64,000 nt of DNA, taken from positions 372,001 to 436,000 of the forward strand of contig NZ_CP089985.1 of NCBI RefSeq assembly GCF_021390155.1, written 5' to 3'. The DNA comes from Pseudomonas sp. HN11. Lineage in GTDB: Bacteria; Pseudomonadota; Gammaproteobacteria; Pseudomonadales; Pseudomonadaceae. Below the pieces are notes generated by a model, which made no database searches, was not told the origin of the DNA, and worked only from the letters and a program-made list of their open reading frames with translations. The translations under genes were made by a program, and so were the position numbers. Below, in pieces: positions 30,882 through 39,654 of the stretch; position 1 is the stretch's first letter, and each line of letters opens with the position of its first letter.

Positions 30882-31274
30882 CTAGTGTCCTGCCGAGTAG
30901 ATGGCGTGCGGGTCTTTGAGCACCGGCTCCACGACTTTCCATTCGCCGTTCTCGAACACGCGATAGAAGCAGCTGTGACGGCCGGTGTGGCAGGCGATGT
31001 CGCCGATCTGCTCGACCTTGAGGATCACCACGTCGGCGTCGCAGTCGATGCGCATCTCGTGCAGGGTCTGCACGTGCCCGGATTCTTCGCCCTTGCGCCA
31101 CAGTTTGCCACGCGAGCGTGACCAGTAAATGGCGCGCTGCTCAGTGGCGGTGAGGCTCAGGGCCTCGCGGTTCATCCAGGCCATCATCAGCACGCGCCCG
31201 GTCTTGTAGTCCTGGGCGATGGCCGGCACCAGGCCGTCACTGTCCCACTTGATCTCGTCCAGCCAGTCTTTCAT
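30882..31274 (-). CDS. hisI: phosphoribosyl-AMP cyclohydrolase
   Basis: HisI opens the purine ring of phosphoribosyl-AMP, step 3 of histidine synthesis. The product is 130 residues from ATG 31274 ([10 protein letters not shown]), with GGAG a few bases before; the in-frame extension upstream has no better site. Metal-binding residues are visible in RIDCDADV and in the later Cys-His cluster [11 protein letters not shown]. Two bases separate its stop from the hisE start. Confidence 0.95.
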   Translation of the reverse strand: MKDWLDEIKWDSDGLVPAIAQDYKTGRVLMMAWMNREALSLTATEQRAIYWSRSRGKLWRKGEESGHVQTLHEMRIDCDADVVILKVEQIGDIACHTGRHSCFYRVFENGEWKVVEPVLKDPHAIYSAGH

Positions 31275-31315
31275 GTTCGGCTCCGGCAATTTGCGACAGT
31301 GTATAACCGGATTGG

Positions 31316-32920
31316 CTATCGACGCACGATCAGATAAACACCCACGGCGACCATAATGTCGGCCGGCCAGTGACCCAGTTGGTTCAGCGGGCCACCGATG
31401 GCCAGCATCACCCCGCCGACCAAGTGAGCGGCGCCCAGCAGCCGCAGGAACCAGTCGTCCTTGCGCTGCTTCCAGGGCGGCGCCGGGTCCTTGGCGTGGG
31501 GCTGGGACATGCGTTCCAGCAGGTCGCGGGTCATGTTGGCCAGGTGCGGCAGTTGCTCCATCTGGCTGTGCAGGTTGCCCAGTACGGTTTTCGGGCTCAT
31601 GCGCTCACGCATCCAACGCTCCAGGAACGGTTGGGCGGTGTTCCACAAGTCGAGATCGGGATACAGCTGGCGACCCAGCCCTTCGATGTTCAGCAGGGTT
31701 TTTTGCAACAGGACCAGCTGTGGCTGCACCTCCATGTTGAAGCGCCGTGCGGTCTGGAACAGGCGCATCAGCACCTGGCCGAAGGAAATATCTTTTAACG
31801 GTTTTTCGAAGATCGGCTCGCACACGGTACGGATTGCCGCTTCGAATTCGTTGAGCTTGGTTTCCGCCGGCACCCAGCCCGAATCGATGTGCAACTGTGC
31901 CACGCGGCGATAGTCACGCTTGAAGAAGGCGAACAGGTTGCGCGCCAGGTAATCCTGGTCTTCCGGGGTCAGGCTGCCGACGATGCCGCAGTCGATCGCG
32001 ATGTATTGCGGGCTCCACGGGTTCACGGTACTGACGAAGATGTTGCCGGGGTGCATGTCGGCGTGGAAGAAACTGTCGCGGAACACCTGGGTGAAGAAAA
32101 TCTCCACGCCACGCTCGGCGAGCATCTTCATGTCGGTACGCTGGTCGGCCAGGGTTGCGAGGTCGGTGACCTGCACGCCGTAGATACGCTCCATCACCAG
32201 CACCTTGGAGCGGCACCAGTCCCAATACACTTGGGGCACGTACAGCAGCGGCGAGCCTTCGAAGTTGCGCTTGAGCTGGCTGGCGTTGGCGGCTTCGCGC
32301 AGCAGGTCGAGTTCGTCGTAGATGGTTTTTTCGTAGTCGGCGACCACGTCTACCGGATGCAGCAGGCGCGCATCGGCGCTGAAGCGCTCGGCGGCGCGGG
32401 CGAGGATGAACAGCCACGCCAGGTCCTGGCCGATGATCGGCTTGAGGCCGGGGCGGATCACTTTCACCACCACTTCTTCGCCGGTCTTGAGCTGCGCTGC
32501 GTGCACCTGGGCCACGGAGGCCGAGGCGAGAGGCTCGACGTCGAAGCGGCTGAAGACTTCGCTGATTTTCTTGCCCAGTTGCCCCTCGATGAGCTTCATC
32601 GACAGCTGGGGATCGAACGGCGGCACGCGGTCCTGCAGCAGCATCAACTCGTCGGCGATGTCTTCGGGCAGCAAGTCGCGGCGGGTCGAGAGGATCTGCC
32701 CGAACTTGATGAAAATCGGCCCCAGGTCCTGCAGCGCCAGGCGCAGGCGCGCGCCACGGCTCAGCTCCAGCTTCTTGCGCGGCAACCAGCGCCACGGCAG
32801 CACATAGCGCACCGCCAGCAGGAACCACGGCAGGGGTAGGGCGAACAGCAGGTCATCGAGGCGGTACCGGATTACGACGCGCTGGATACGAAACAAACGG
32901 CGGACGGCGAGCAGCTTCAT
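31316..32920 (-). CDS. ubiB: ubiquinone biosynthesis kinase-like protein UbiB
   Basis: UbiB is an atypical ABC1/ADCK-family kinase-like ATPase that supports the coenzyme Q assembly complex at the inner membrane. The product is 534 residues. The family hallmark KFGQ lies at residues 72-75, followed by [15 protein letters not shown], and the catalytic loop [10 protein letters not shown] with AIDCG (DFG-like) are seen. Two C-terminal hydrophobic spans anchor it. It overlaps ubiJ by four bases, in the common ubiE-ubiJ-ubiB operon. Confidence 0.95.
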   Translation of the reverse strand: MKLLAVRRLFRIQRVVIRYRLDDLLFALPLPWFLLAVRYVLPWRWLPRKKLELSRGARLRLALQDLGPIFIKFGQILSTRRDLLPEDIADELMLLQDRVPPFDPQLSMKLIEGQLGKKISEVFSRFDVEPLASASVAQVHAAQLKTGEEVVVKVIRPGLKPIIGQDLAWLFILARAAERFSADARLLHPVDVVADYEKTIYDELDLLREAANASQLKRNFEGSPLLYVPQVYWDWCRSKVLVMERIYGVQVTDLATLADQRTDMKMLAERGVEIFFTQVFRDSFFHADMHPGNIFVSTVNPWSPQYIAIDCGIVGSLTPEDQDYLARNLFAFFKRDYRRVAQLHIDSGWVPAETKLNEFEAAIRTVCEPIFEKPLKDISFGQVLMRLFQTARRFNMEVQPQLVLLQKTLLNIEGLGRQLYPDLDLWNTAQPFLERWMRERMSPKTVLGNLHSQMEQLPHLANMTRDLLERMSQPHAKDPAPPWKQRKDDWFLRLLGAAHLVGGVMLAIGGPLNQLGHWPADIMVAVGVYLIVRR

Positions 32921-33540
32921 GCGTTATCGCTTGGATCAAGGGAACGGCTCAGGCGCTCGAAGCGTGCCTCAAGGCGTTCCAGGTCGATTTTGGCCTTGTC
33001 GAGTTCACGAAAGCGCGCTTGCGCCTCACGTTCTCCGACCAGGGTGCGCGATTCTTCGCTCAGGTATTCGGCGAGGTTCTGGTTGAGGCTGGCGAACCCT
33101 TGCTGGTACCAGCGCGAACGGCTGCGCAGGTGCCCGCTGATCAACTGGGTGGCGACGGGGCCGATCCAGCGCGACAGCTCGTATTCCCAGTCCAGTTCCA
33201 GGTCCTGCAACACGGCCGCCAGGTCCATCAACACCGAGCTGTCGCCTTCCAGCTCCACTTCGGCGCTGTGCAGGATGGCGGTCTTGTTGCGGCTCAGGGC
33301 CAGGTGCAGCAGGCTCGATGCCGGCGCACGCAGGGTGCAGTCGGCGTCGGCGGCCCATTGGGTCGCGAGCATCAGGCCTTCATCGCTGGGCAGGATAAAC
33401 AGCTGCAAGGTGGGGCTGCGGCAGTCGACGGCAATGACTTTGCCGTTGAGGTGCGCAAGCCGCGCCAGGGCGGTGCTGTCCAGGCGCAGTACACGGTTGA
33501 GGCCGTGTTCAACGCTGGCGAGAAGGCCTTTGATCAGCAT
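32917..33540 (-). CDS. ubiJ: ubiquinone biosynthesis accessory factor UbiJ
   Basis: UbiJ carries an SCP2 lipid-binding domain and, with UbiK, helps the soluble Ubi enzymes act on the hydrophobic precursor. The product is 207 residues from ATG 33540 ([15 protein letters not shown]). The SCP2-like fold covers roughly residues 15-120, and a charged coiled-coil-like C-terminus ([22 protein letters not shown]) follows. Its start shares one base with the ubiE stop (TGATG), indicating coupling. Confidence 0.93.
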   Translation of the reverse strand: MLIKGLLASVEHGLNRVLRLDSTALARLAHLNGKVIAVDCRSPTLQLFILPSDEGLMLATQWAADADCTLRAPASSLLHLALSRNKTAILHSAEVELEGDSSVLMDLAAVLQDLELDWEYELSRWIGPVATQLISGHLRSRSRWYQQGFASLNQNLAEYLSEESRTLVGEREAQARFRELDKAKIDLERLEARFERLSRSLDPSDNA

Positions 33541-34310
33541 CAGGGCTTGATGCCGCGGTGCAGGGCGACGATGCCCGAGGTCATGTTGTGGTAGGTGACG
33601 CGGTCGAAACCGGCCTCTACCATCATCGACTTCAGGGTTTCCTGGTCGGGGTGCATGCGTATCGATTCGGCCAGGTAGCGATAGCTTTCGGCATCGTTGG
33701 TGATCAGCTTGCCCATCAACGGCATGAAAGCGAACGAGTAAGTGTCGTAGACCTTGGACATCAGCGCGTTGGTTGGCTTGGAGAACTCCAGCACCAGCAG
33801 GCGGCCACCCGGCTTGAGCACCCGCAGCATCGAGCGGATCGCGTCTTCCTTGTGGGTTACATTGCGCAGCCCGAAGGCGATGGTCACGCAATCGAAATGG
33901 TTGTCGGGGAACGGCAGCTTTTCAGCGTCGGCCTGGACGAACTCGATATTGCCCGCCACGCCCTTGTCGAGCAGGCGGTCACGGCCGACCTTGAGCATCG
34001 AACCGTTGATGTCCGCCAAGACCACCTGACCGGTCGGGCCGACGAGCTTGGAGAACTTGGCGGCCAGGTCGCCTGTGCCGCCGGCGATATCCAGCACGCG
34101 GTTGCCGGTGCGCACGCCAGACAACTCGATGGTGAAACGCTTCCACAGACGGTGCATGCCGCCCGACAGCACGTCGTTCATCAGGTCGTACTTGGCCGCG
34201 ACCGAGTGGAACACCTCGGCGACTTTTTCCGCTTTCTGGCTTTCCGGGACGTTCTTGAAGCCGAAGTGAGTGGTGGGTTCGGCATCGCTGCCTTTGCGCT
34301 GATCAGTCAT
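33540..34310 (-). CDS. ubiE: ubiquinone/menaquinone C-methyltransferase
   Basis: UbiE methylates the ring carbon in ubiquinone (and, where present, menaquinone) synthesis using S-adenosylmethionine. The product is 256 residues from ATG 34310 ([11 protein letters not shown]); the upstream in-frame extension is not supported. The class I motif is [15 protein letters not shown], followed by DINGSML, and the UbiE signatures [17 protein letters not shown] and [16 protein letters not shown] [14 protein letters not shown] are present. It begins the minus-strand run. Confidence 0.96.
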   Translation of the reverse strand: MTDQRKGSDAEPTTHFGFKNVPESQKAEKVAEVFHSVAAKYDLMNDVLSGGMHRLWKRFTIELSGVRTGNRVLDIAGGTGDLAAKFSKLVGPTGQVVLADINGSMLKVGRDRLLDKGVAGNIEFVQADAEKLPFPDNHFDCVTIAFGLRNVTHKEDAIRSMLRVLKPGGRLLVLEFSKPTNALMSKVYDTYSFAFMPLMGKLITNDAESYRYLAESIRMHPDQETLKSMMVEAGFDRVTYHNMTSGIVALHRGIKP

Positions 34311-34454
34311 ATCGCTGTCACCAAAAGAGAATGCGGGACATGATAATCCCCAAGGCCTGCTTTGTCTTGGCAAGGCTGCAGGTAAGATAGGTCATCACAG
34401 AGACCTTTTGCCGCATGGAAGGTTTACAACTCGCTATAAAGAGGAGTCATTGCA

Positions 34455-34730
34455 ATGGCCCGTATAACCGTTGAACGTGCACATTCCCTGGGTAAAGAAG
34501 ACGCACGGGCAAAGGCCGACAAGTTGGCGCTCAAACTCAAGGAGCAATATGGCCTGGAGTCGTCGTGGTCCGGTGATACCTTGAGCCTCAAGCGTTCAGG
34601 GGTTAAGGGCACTGTATTAGTCGCCGACGATTCGTTGCGCATCGACGTTGAGCTGGGGCTGTTGATGTCGGCCATGAGTGGGACCATCAAGTCCGAAATT
34701 GAAAAGGCCGTGGATAAGGCGCTGGCGTGA
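34455..34730 (+). CDS. polyhydroxyalkanoic acid system small protein
   Basis: A 91-residue protein of the PHA_gran_rgn family, found beside phaI-phaF in pseudomonads. ATG 34455 follows AGAGGAG by about eight bases. It begins MARITVERAHSLG; the small alpha/beta fold of this family is found in granule-region or regulatory proteins of the polymer system. The exact biochemical role is not established. It is on the same strand as phaI, about 100 bases upstream, and divergent from ubiE. Confidence 0.85.
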   Translation: MARITVERAHSLGKEDARAKADKLALKLKEQYGLESSWSGDTLSLKRSGVKGTVLVADDSLRIDVELGLLMSAMSGTIKSEIEKAVDKALA

Positions 34731-34834
34731 TCAACCTGTTCTTAGGGTGCCGATTCTAATTTTCCAGCCTACTTTGTGCCCAAGCCCTCAACTCTGCGGG
34801 CCGTTCCTCCACCCTATTCTGCGTGAGGTGCACC

Positions 34835-35257
34835 ATGGCCAAAGTTATCTTGAAGAAAAAAATCGACACCCAGACCACTACCCTGAGCGAGGTTAAATCC
34901 TACGCCCGCAAAATCTGGCTGGCAGGACTTGGCGCGTATATCAAGGTCGGAAGCGAGGGCAGCGATTACTTCAAAGAGCTGGTTAAAACCGGTCAACACG
35001 TTGAAAGTAAAGGCAAAAAAGTTGCTGTTGAACAACTTGAGGCCGCCAACAGTCAGATTGATCAAGTAAAGAGTAATGTCTCCGCCGTCAAAGGTCTGGT
35101 AGAAGTTCAGCTGGATAAAGTTGAAAAAGCTTTTGATACTCGTGTTGCCAGTGCCTTGAATCGAATCGGCATTGCGTCTAAACATGACGTTGAGACACTC
35201 TCTGCTAAGCTCGAAGAGCTGACGACATTGCTAGAACGTGTCGCGCGTAAACACTAA
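34835..35257 (+). CDS. phaI: PHA granule-associated phasin PhaI
   Basis: PhaI coats medium-chain polyhydroxyalkanoate granules. The product is 140 residues from ATG 34835 (GAGG just upstream). The sequence is helical and charged, with VKSYARKIWLAGLGAYIKVG, a block shared with the N-terminal part of PhaF. A coiled-coil heptad region lies about residues 60-130. It lacks the basic Ala/Lys/Pro tail of PhaF. phaF starts 12 bases downstream, so they are cotranscribed. Confidence 0.93.
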   Translation: MAKVILKKKIDTQTTTLSEVKSYARKIWLAGLGAYIKVGSEGSDYFKELVKTGQHVESKGKKVAVEQLEAANSQIDQVKSNVSAVKGLVEVQLDKVEKAFDTRVASALNRIGIASKHDVETLSAKLEELTTLLERVARKH

Positions 35258-35269
35258 GGAGACATCGGG

Positions 35270-36253
35270 ATGGCTGTTAAAAAGACTACTCAGAAAGAAG
35301 GCAGCTCGTGGGTCGGGGAAGTTGAAAAATATTCCCGTAAGATCTGGCTTGCTGGTTTAGGCGTGTACTCGAAGGTTAGCAGTGACGGCGGCAAGTACTT
35401 CGAGACTTTGGTCAAGGACGGCGAAAAGGCCGAGAAGTTGACCAAGACCACGGTGGGCAAAAAAGTTGAAGCGGCCAAGGCAACTGCCGGTTCCGCCAAG
35501 TCGAGCATTTCTGACACGTGGGGCAAGTTGGAAGAAACTTTCGACAAACGCCTTAACAGTGCCATTTCACGACTGGGCGTGCCGAGCAAGGCTGAACTGA
35601 AAACACTGAACAGTAAGGTCGATACGCTGACCAAGCAAATCGAAAAACTGACCGGTGCTAAAGTGGCTCCCGTGAAAACGGCTGCTGCAAAAACGGCTGC
35701 CAAGCCAGCGGCTAAAACCGCAGCGGCCAAACCTGCTGCGAAAGCTGCCGCCAAGCCTCTGGTAAAAGCTGCCGCCAAGCCGGCAGCCAAACCCACTGCC
35801 AAAGCGGCCGCTAAACCAGCCGCCAAGCCAGCGGCTAAAACTGCTGCAGCCAAACCTGCCGCTAAATCGGCTGCTAAGCCGGTGGCCGCTAAAGCCGCTG
35901 CCAAGCCTGCCGCAAAACCTGCAACCAAGGCCGCTGCTAAACCTGCCACCAAGCCAGCGGCCAAAACTGCTGCCGCAAAACCTGCTGCCAAGCCAACCGC
36001 TGCGAAGCCAGCAGCCAAACCGGCCGCCGCGAAACCAGCAGCCAAACCTGCTGCAGCCAAGCCAGCGGCAAAACCAGCCGCCGCGAAGAAGCCAGCAGCA
36101 GCAAAAAAACCGGCAGCAGCCAAGCCAGCTGTTGCGGCCAAGCCTGCTAATGCGCCAACCGCTTCCACAGCCAACTCGGTGTCCGCACCGGCCCCTGCTG
36201 CTGTGACCTCGACTGCAACGCCGGCAACCCCGACGCCATCCAGTCAGTCCTGA
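35270..36253 (+). CDS. phaF: PhaF, phasin with histone H1-like DNA-binding tail
   Basis: PhaF binds granules with its N-terminal phasin domain and DNA with a basic tail, and in P. putida helps segregate granules between daughter cells. The product is 327 residues. Residues 1-135 are phasin-like (EKYSRKIWLAGLGVYSKV). From about residue 136 to 300 the protein is an array of AAKPAAK-type repeats resembling eukaryotic histone H1 and AlgP. The repeats are imperfect at the DNA level and of a kind prone to length changes. A shared terminator with the convergent phaD follows. Confidence 0.95.
   Translation: MAVKKTTQKEGSSWVGEVEKYSRKIWLAGLGVYSKVSSDGGKYFETLVKDGEKAEKLTKTTVGKKVEAAKATAGSAKSSISDTWGKLEETFDKRLNSAISRLGVPSKAELKTLNSKVDTLTKQIEKLTGAKVAPVKTAAAKTAAKPAAKTAAAKPAAKAAAKPLVKAAAKPAAKPTAKAAAKPAAKPAAKTAAAKPAAKSAAKPVAAKAAAKPAAKPATKAAAKPATKPAAKTAAAKPAAKPTAAKPAAKPAAAKPAAKPAAAKPAAKPAAAKKPAAAKKPAAAKPAVAAKPANAPTASTANSVSAPAPAAVTSTATPATPTPSSQS
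35684..36150 (+). repeat. phaF: AAKPAAK-type coding repeats in phaF
   Basis: Roughly 155 codons of alternating Lys, Pro and Ala blocks. Many GCNAARCC-like units recur with synonymous changes. Repeat number is expected to vary between strains. Confidence 0.85.
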
Positions 36254-36268
36254 TTTTTTCCAGGACAC

Positions 36269-36304
36269 AAAAAATGCCCGGCCTGCAAAGGTCGGGCATT
36301 TTTT
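36269..36304. terminator. bidirectional terminator between phaF and phaD
   Basis: AAAAAATGCCCGGCC and GGTCGGGCATTTTTT form a strong stem with loop TGCAAA, with A and T runs on the outer sides, so it can end transcripts from both strands. The phaD stop codon overlaps its right edge. Confidence 0.9.
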
Positions 36305-36923
36305 ATGGGGTGTGATCGACGTACTTGAGCGCAAACCGCTCAGTCGCCTGCCGCGCCGGCGGCAGCAAATGCGGCGCCACCAGCATCATGATCTGGTAGA
36401 CCACCACCTGCACCTCGCCCTCACGGTCAAGAATCCGCTGGTAATCCAACGAGAACAGCAGGGTCATGGTGATCTGTTCCACCAGTTGCCCCAGGGCCTG
36501 GGTGCTGCTGACCAATTGCCCCGCCGCTTTCAGTCGCGCCAGTAAAGATGCCAGAGTCCGCTTGAGCGCGGTCAGCAGGTTGCGAATGCCCTTGGCCAGC
36601 TTCGGCAGGCGCCCTGCCAGGTTCGACAGGTCCTGGAACAAGAACCGGTAATGCGCCATGCGCTCGACGATCAGGTGCAGGAATAGCCAGTAATCTTCCG
36701 CCTCCAGTTGCGCGTCCGCCGGTGGATCCAGCAGCGGAGCCAGCTCATTCTGGAAGCGTTCGAACAACCCGAGTACCAGCGGCTCCTTGCCGTGGAAGTG
36801 GTAGTAGAGGTTGCCGGGACTGATCCCCATTTCATTGGCCACCTCCATGGTCGACACGTTCGGCTCGCCCTTTTGGTTGAACAACTGCAGGGCACATTCA
36901 AGGATACGGTCGCGGGTCTTCAT
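36303..36923 (-). CDS. phaD: TetR-family regulator PhaD
   Basis: PhaD is a TetR-like activator of the pha genes in P. putida, thought to respond to an acyl-CoA intermediate. The product is 206 residues. The N-terminal helix-turn-helix spans about residues 20-45 (VSTMEVANEMGISPGNLYYHFHGKE). The C-terminal ligand domain follows. It is the last gene of the phaC1-Z-C2-D series and ends in the shared terminator. Confidence 0.94.
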   Translation of the reverse strand: MKTRDRILECALQLFNQKGEPNVSTMEVANEMGISPGNLYYHFHGKEPLVLGLFERFQNELAPLLDPPADAQLEAEDYWLFLHLIVERMAHYRFLFQDLSNLAGRLPKLAKGIRNLLTALKRTLASLLARLKAAGQLVSSTQALGQLVEQITMTLLFSLDYQRILDREGEVQVVVYQIMMLVAPHLLPPARQATERFALKYVDHTP

Positions 36924-36950
36924 CCAGTCTTCTTAATGTGATCGTTGAGC

Positions 36951-38633
36951 TCAACGCACCCGCACATAGGTGCCGGGCGCCGCTTCCATCGGTGGGTAGT
37001 TCTGGCTGCCCAGGGCAGTAAGGGTTTCGCGTTGCACGCCGGAGCGCTGCTGGATCCACGCCAGCCACCGCGGCCACCAGCTGCCTTCGACGTGGTTGGC
37101 GTCGTAGTACCAGGCGCGCGGGTCGCTGCTCAGCTTGGGGTTCTCGACGTAATTGGCCTTGGGGTTGCCCGGCGGGTTGAGAATGCTCTGGATATGCCCG
37201 CTGTTGGACAGCACGAAGCGCCGCTCGCCGCCCAGCAGCTGGGTGGAGCGATACACCGCATCCCACGGCGTGATGTGGTCGTTGATGCCCGCCACGCTGA
37301 AGCTGTCCACCGTGACCTTCTGCAAATCGATAGGCGTGCCGCATACCTCCAGGCCACCGGGATGACTCAGCGGATTGTGTTTGAAGAAGTCCAGCAGGTC
37401 GCCGTGCAGCGCGGCGGGCAGGCGTGTGTTGTCGTTGTTCCAGTACAGGATGTCGAAGGCCGGTGGCTCCTTGCCCAGCAGGTAGTTGTTGACCCAGTAG
37501 TTCCAGATCAGGTCATTGGGGCGCATCCAGGCGAACACCTTGGCCATGTCGCGGCCGTCCAGCACGCCTTGTTGATAGGAGCGGCGCTTGGCGGCTTCCA
37601 GGGTCTGCTCGTCGGCGAACAGGCTGGCGGGGCTGTCGATCTGGCTGTCCAGTAGGCTCACCAGGTAGCTGGCGCTGGAGATGCGGCGCAGCTGGCGTTT
37701 GGCATGCAGATGGCCTTGCAGCGCGGCGATGGTCAGGCCGCCGGCGCAGGCGCCCATCAGGTTGACTTCGCGGGCGCCGGTGATGGCGCGGCATACGTTG
37801 AGTGCTTCTTCCAGCGCAGCCACATAGGTGGACAGCCCCCATTCGCGATGGCGCACGTCCGGGTTGCGCCAACTGATCATGAAGGTCTGCAGGTCGTTTT
37901 TCAGGGCGTACTGCACAAAACTGTTGGCCGGGCTCAGGTCGAAAATGTAGTACTTGTTGATTTGCGGCGGCACGATCAGTAGCGGCCTGGCGTACTGCTT
38001 TTCGCTCATGGGCTTGTACTGGATCAGCTCCAGCAGCTCATTGCGAAACACCACCGAGCCTGGGGTGGTGGCGACCGTCTTGCCCACTTCGAAGGCGTGC
38101 TTGCTCACCTGGCGCGGCAGGGCATTGTTGTGCACAAGGTCTTCGAACAGGTTGCTCACGCCTCGCACCACGCTGTTGCCGCCGGAGTTGAGCAATTCCT
38201 TGATCGCCAGCGGGTTGAGCAGTGTGTTGGACGGCGAGACCGCATCGTTGATCAGCGAGAAGGCAAAGTGCGCACGGGCGCGGTCATCGGCGCTCAGGGT
38301 GCTGTCATCAATCCATTGACGGGTCTGCTTCTGCCAGCTCAGATAGGCTTGCAGGCTACGCCGGTACACCGGGTTGAGTTTCCAGGTGGGGTCGGTGAAG
38401 CGGCCGTCGTTGGGGTTGGGCTCGTGCACCGTTTCGCCCAGCAGGACGCGCCCCAGCTGACCACTCAAGGCCCAGGCATGGCGGGCGGTATGCACCGGGT
38501 TACGCAAACCATGGGCGGCAACGCTGCGCAGGGTCGACAGCAGGTCCCGACCGCGCAGGCCGGTGATCGCATTTTGCGCATTGATGAACGCGGCAGGGGT
38601 GGGCGCCGGGTTCGTCACGGGTCTTTCTCGCAT
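36951..38633 (-). CDS. phaC2: class II PHA synthase 2
   Basis: PhaC2 polymerises (R)-3-hydroxyacyl-CoA (C6-C14) into medium-chain polyhydroxyalkanoate at the granule surface. The product is 560 residues from ATG 38633 (AAGGAG nine bases upstream); the longer frame to 38702 is not needed. The lipase-like box GACAGG carries the nucleophile Cys296, and INDHITPWDAV and the late SNSGHIQSI blocks hold the Asp/His. It aligns with PhaC1 along the whole length. phaZ lies directly upstream. Confidence 0.96.
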   Translation of the reverse strand: MRERPVTNPAPTPAAFINAQNAITGLRGRDLLSTLRSVAAHGLRNPVHTARHAWALSGQLGRVLLGETVHEPNPNDGRFTDPTWKLNPVYRRSLQAYLSWQKQTRQWIDDSTLSADDRARAHFAFSLINDAVSPSNTLLNPLAIKELLNSGGNSVVRGVSNLFEDLVHNNALPRQVSKHAFEVGKTVATTPGSVVFRNELLELIQYKPMSEKQYARPLLIVPPQINKYYIFDLSPANSFVQYALKNDLQTFMISWRNPDVRHREWGLSTYVAALEEALNVCRAITGAREVNLMGACAGGLTIAALQGHLHAKRQLRRISSASYLVSLLDSQIDSPASLFADEQTLEAAKRRSYQQGVLDGRDMAKVFAWMRPNDLIWNYWVNNYLLGKEPPAFDILYWNNDNTRLPAALHGDLLDFFKHNPLSHPGGLEVCGTPIDLQKVTVDSFSVAGINDHITPWDAVYRSTQLLGGERRFVLSNSGHIQSILNPPGNPKANYVENPKLSSDPRAWYYDANHVEGSWWPRWLAWIQQRSGVQRETLTALGSQNYPPMEAAPGTYVRVR

Positions 38634-38721
38634 GAGCCAACACTCCTTCGTCAAGCCACCAAACAGGCACGCCAGTTCAGAACCATAGCCGGTTCCTGGC
38701 AAGTTGCGCGGCGGTGTGTCC

Positions 38722-39567
38722 TTACACGGCCGGTCGCGGATGAATCACCGCACGCATGCGCTCCTCTTCGAGAAATTTCATGATGATCGGCGCGACGGCT
38801 TCCGCCCGGGTGATGAGGAAGAGGTGGCCGTCATCAATGATGTGCAACTGTGCATTGGGAATGCGCCAGGCCAACATGCGCATGTTGATCAGTGGGATCA
38901 GCGGGTCGTCATCCCCTGCCAGCACCAGGGTGGGTTGGCGGATCTTGTGCAGCCAGTGGATGCTGGTCCAGCCCAGCCCGGCGAACAGCTGCCAGTAGTA
39001 GCCCAGCTTGCCGGCCGAGCGCACTTTGCTGGCGTGCTCGGCGGCCAGTTTCGAATCGCGGCGGAACGAGCCACCATAGATCATCGGTGCAATGCGCACG
39101 ACATGGGACGGTTGGATGTAACGGCGCGGGCTGGCCATCAGCCACAGTACTTTGGGTTTGCCCGGCACCATCACCGCGCCCGCCGCCGTGGCCGCGAGGA
39201 TCAGCTTCTTGCAGCGTTCCGGATAGTCGTAGGCGAACTGCTGCGCCAACGCGCCGCCCCAGGACACGCCCACCGCGTTCACCTGGCCATAGTCCAGGTA
39301 ATCGAGCATGCGTGCGGCGAGTTTGGCCAGACCGGGAAAGCGGTACGGTCGATTGGGCGTGGATGAACCGCCTACACCAGGCACATCGAAGGCGATCACT
39401 TCCAGGTCCGGGTCCAGCGCCTGGACGAACGGAAACACCAACTCAAGGTTGGCGCCGATGCCATTGAAGATCAGCAGCGGCGTCAAGTGGGGCTTGCCCG
39501 GGCGCACCGCCGTGCGGATGGTCTGGCCATCCAGGTCTATGGTGCGGAAGATGAACGGTTGCGGCAT
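38722..39567 (-). CDS. phaZ: intracellular PHA depolymerase
   Basis: PhaZ hydrolyses granule polymer to 3-hydroxyacids. The product is 281 residues (family about 283) with no signal peptide, as expected for the intracellular enzyme. It is an alpha/beta-hydrolase with the nucleophile Ser102 in GVSWGG; His is in DDGHLFL. It sits between the two synthase genes, the standard phaC1-phaZ-phaC2 order. Confidence 0.95.
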   Translation of the reverse strand: MPQPFIFRTIDLDGQTIRTAVRPGKPHLTPLLIFNGIGANLELVFPFVQALDPDLEVIAFDVPGVGGSSTPNRPYRFPGLAKLAARMLDYLDYGQVNAVGVSWGGALAQQFAYDYPERCKKLILAATAAGAVMVPGKPKVLWLMASPRRYIQPSHVVRIAPMIYGGSFRRDSKLAAEHASKVRSAGKLGYYWQLFAGLGWTSIHWLHKIRQPTLVLAGDDDPLIPLINMRMLAWRIPNAQLHIIDDGHLFLITRAEAVAPIIMKFLEEERMRAVIHPRPAV

Positions 39568-39594
39568 GGGAAAACCCTGCGGGTTAGAGGGGAA

Positions 39595-39654
39595 GCAGCT
39601 TCAAGCCACAAGCTGCAAGCCGAATGCAGTCAACTTGCAACTTGTCGCTTGCCG
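39595..39654. repeat. imperfect inverted repeat of CAAGCT-type units (first locus)
   Basis: Between phaC1 and phaZ, AGCTTCAAGCCACAAGCTGC and ACTTGCAACTTGTCGCTTGC form a weak inverted repeat. Similar blocks occur at 41973-42043 and 51651-51724. This family differs from the REP cores elsewhere in the window. Confidence 0.6.

Noticed and set aside
30880..31101. A HisI-HisE style fusion from the open frame 30547-31101
   Set aside because: The frame upstream of the hisE ATG overlaps hisI in another frame and encodes Arg-rich shadow sequence; the two genes are separate.
35684..36150. Possible CRISPR-like or satellite array
   Set aside because: The repeats are in-frame codons for the Lys/Pro/Ala tail of PhaF, with no fixed spacer and no cas genes nearby.
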